NCBI RefSeq assembly: GCF_023715535.1
Contig: NZ_JAMBOI010000001.1
Span: 558,001 to 622,000, forward strand
Origin: Sporosarcina luteola
Lineage (GTDB): Bacteria; Bacillota; Bacilli; Bacillales_A; Planococcaceae
Length of the DNA: 64,000 nt
Direction: 5' to 3'
Part shown: piece by piece, positions 63,611 through 64,000 of the stretch
Position numbering within the stretch: the stretch's first letter is position 1
Layout of the letters: every line of letters begins with the position of its first letter
Notes under the pieces: generated by a model
The model's input: the letters and a program-made list of their open reading frames with translations, nothing else
What the model was told of the DNA's origin: nothing
The model's database searches: none
Position numbers and translations under genes: made by a program

Positions 63611-64000
63611 TTATGATCTTTCCGAGGCACTCATCAATTTCTTAATCAACCGTATTTGCCCCCGGTGATTCAATTCATCCTCAAATACATGAAACCATTT
63701 GAAGTATTTATTCATAGGCTCTCCCCCCCAATATGGGGCTTGTTCGAATAGCCATGAATCGGGCAATGTCCGGAAGGTGTCGATTGTCTTTTTCCTCGTC
63801 TGTTCTAGCTCTTCAAGGTAGAATTCAATTGGATTTCCTTTAATTTGTTCCCGTGCTGTATCGCCAAGTTCAAGTGCCGGGTTTAGCATCTGGATATCTT
63901 CTTCCGTGAAATCGCGGTTTTCAAATGTATCAATTTGATATGATTTTTCAACTGACACCATATGGGCGAGCAGCATGCCGATGGAGTTGACCTCGTCGTT
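63611..64000 (-). CDS. DinB-like (DUF664) protein, 5' end outside the window
   Basis: The open frame runs past base 64000, so the N-terminus is missing. The visible 130 residues show GMLLAHMVSVEKSYQ (first metal-His helix) and WFHVFEDELNHRGQIRLIKK (the second), the DinB/YfiT four-helix-bundle pattern. Such proteins bind a divalent metal and many are thiol-dependent transferases. An internal ATG at 63976 is not the real start. Confidence 0.85.
   Translation of the reverse strand, partial: NDEVNSIGMLLAHMVSVEKSYQIDTFENRDFTEEDIQMLNPALELGDTAREQIKGNPIEFYLEELEQTRKKTIDTFRTLPDSWLFEQAPYWGGEPMNKYFKWFHVFEDELNHRGQIRLIKKLMSASERS

Overview
The window is chromosomal DNA of a low-to-moderate GC Gram-positive bacterium of the order Bacillales. 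Gene content (T-box argS, BceRSAB-type module, Opu osmoprotectant transporter, hut genes, NERD and GrpB proteins, AGGAGG ribosome sites, many TTG/GTG starts) fits the Planococcaceae (Sporosarcina or a close relative); that assignment is inference. I saw no rRNA, tRNA, CRISPR array, insertion sequence or phage gene.

Layout. 1-4.0 kb: SEC-C protein, divergent MFS efflux pump and TetR regulator, AIM24 protein. 4.4-8.7 kb: hutU-hutI-yjiH. 8.9-10.5 kb: pyridoxamine kinase opposite an ECF vitamin S component. 10.7-13.1 kb: an AT-richer accessory block (possible gene remnant, MDR oxidoreductase, XRE regulator plus membrane protein). 13.4-15.8 kb: AraC-type regulator divergent from hutG. 15.9-16.9 kb: 2-hydroxyacid dehydrogenase. 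17.3-23.6 kb: a nearly complete molybdenum cofactor cluster (moaA, mobA, moaD, moaE, mobB, moeA, moaC, moaB, moeB). 23.6-27.6 kb: a decayed PAS gene, an ABC-LytTR fusion regulator, an ABC exporter with a 26-residue microprotein, and a MOSC protein. 27.7-31.7 kb: class I ribonucleotide reductase with a flavodoxin gene, under a cobalamin riboswitch. 31.8-38.1 kb: erythromycin-esterase-like protein, YobA-type lipoprotein, T-box-argS, Na+:alanine symporter. 38.5-43.0 kb: a BceRSAB-like peptide-sensing and detoxification module. 43.5-46.2 kb: three-gene opuC operon. 46.6-50.3 kb: NERD protein and small enzymes. 50.3-60.3 kb: a complete reductive pyrimidine degradation route, with uptake (NCS1), PreA/PreT, dihydropyrimidinase, amidohydrolase, transaminase and CoA-acylating semialdehyde dehydrogenase, leading from uracil/thymine towards acetyl- or propionyl-CoA. 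60.5-64 kb: small enzymes and a DinB-like protein cut by the window end.

The most unusual signal lies between the genes. At least eight intergenic regions carry short tandem arrays whose conserved core recurs at exactly 20 or exactly 21 bp, about two turns of B-DNA, while the intervening bases vary. I distinguish four core families: GCATAAA and TTATGATCACTCACCGGG at 20 bp, TGACCGATAAC and TTATCACCG at 21 bp. I counted about 68 units. They lie mostly next to terminators and between convergent or tandem genes, and never inside a clear gene. I do not recognise a described element that matches them.
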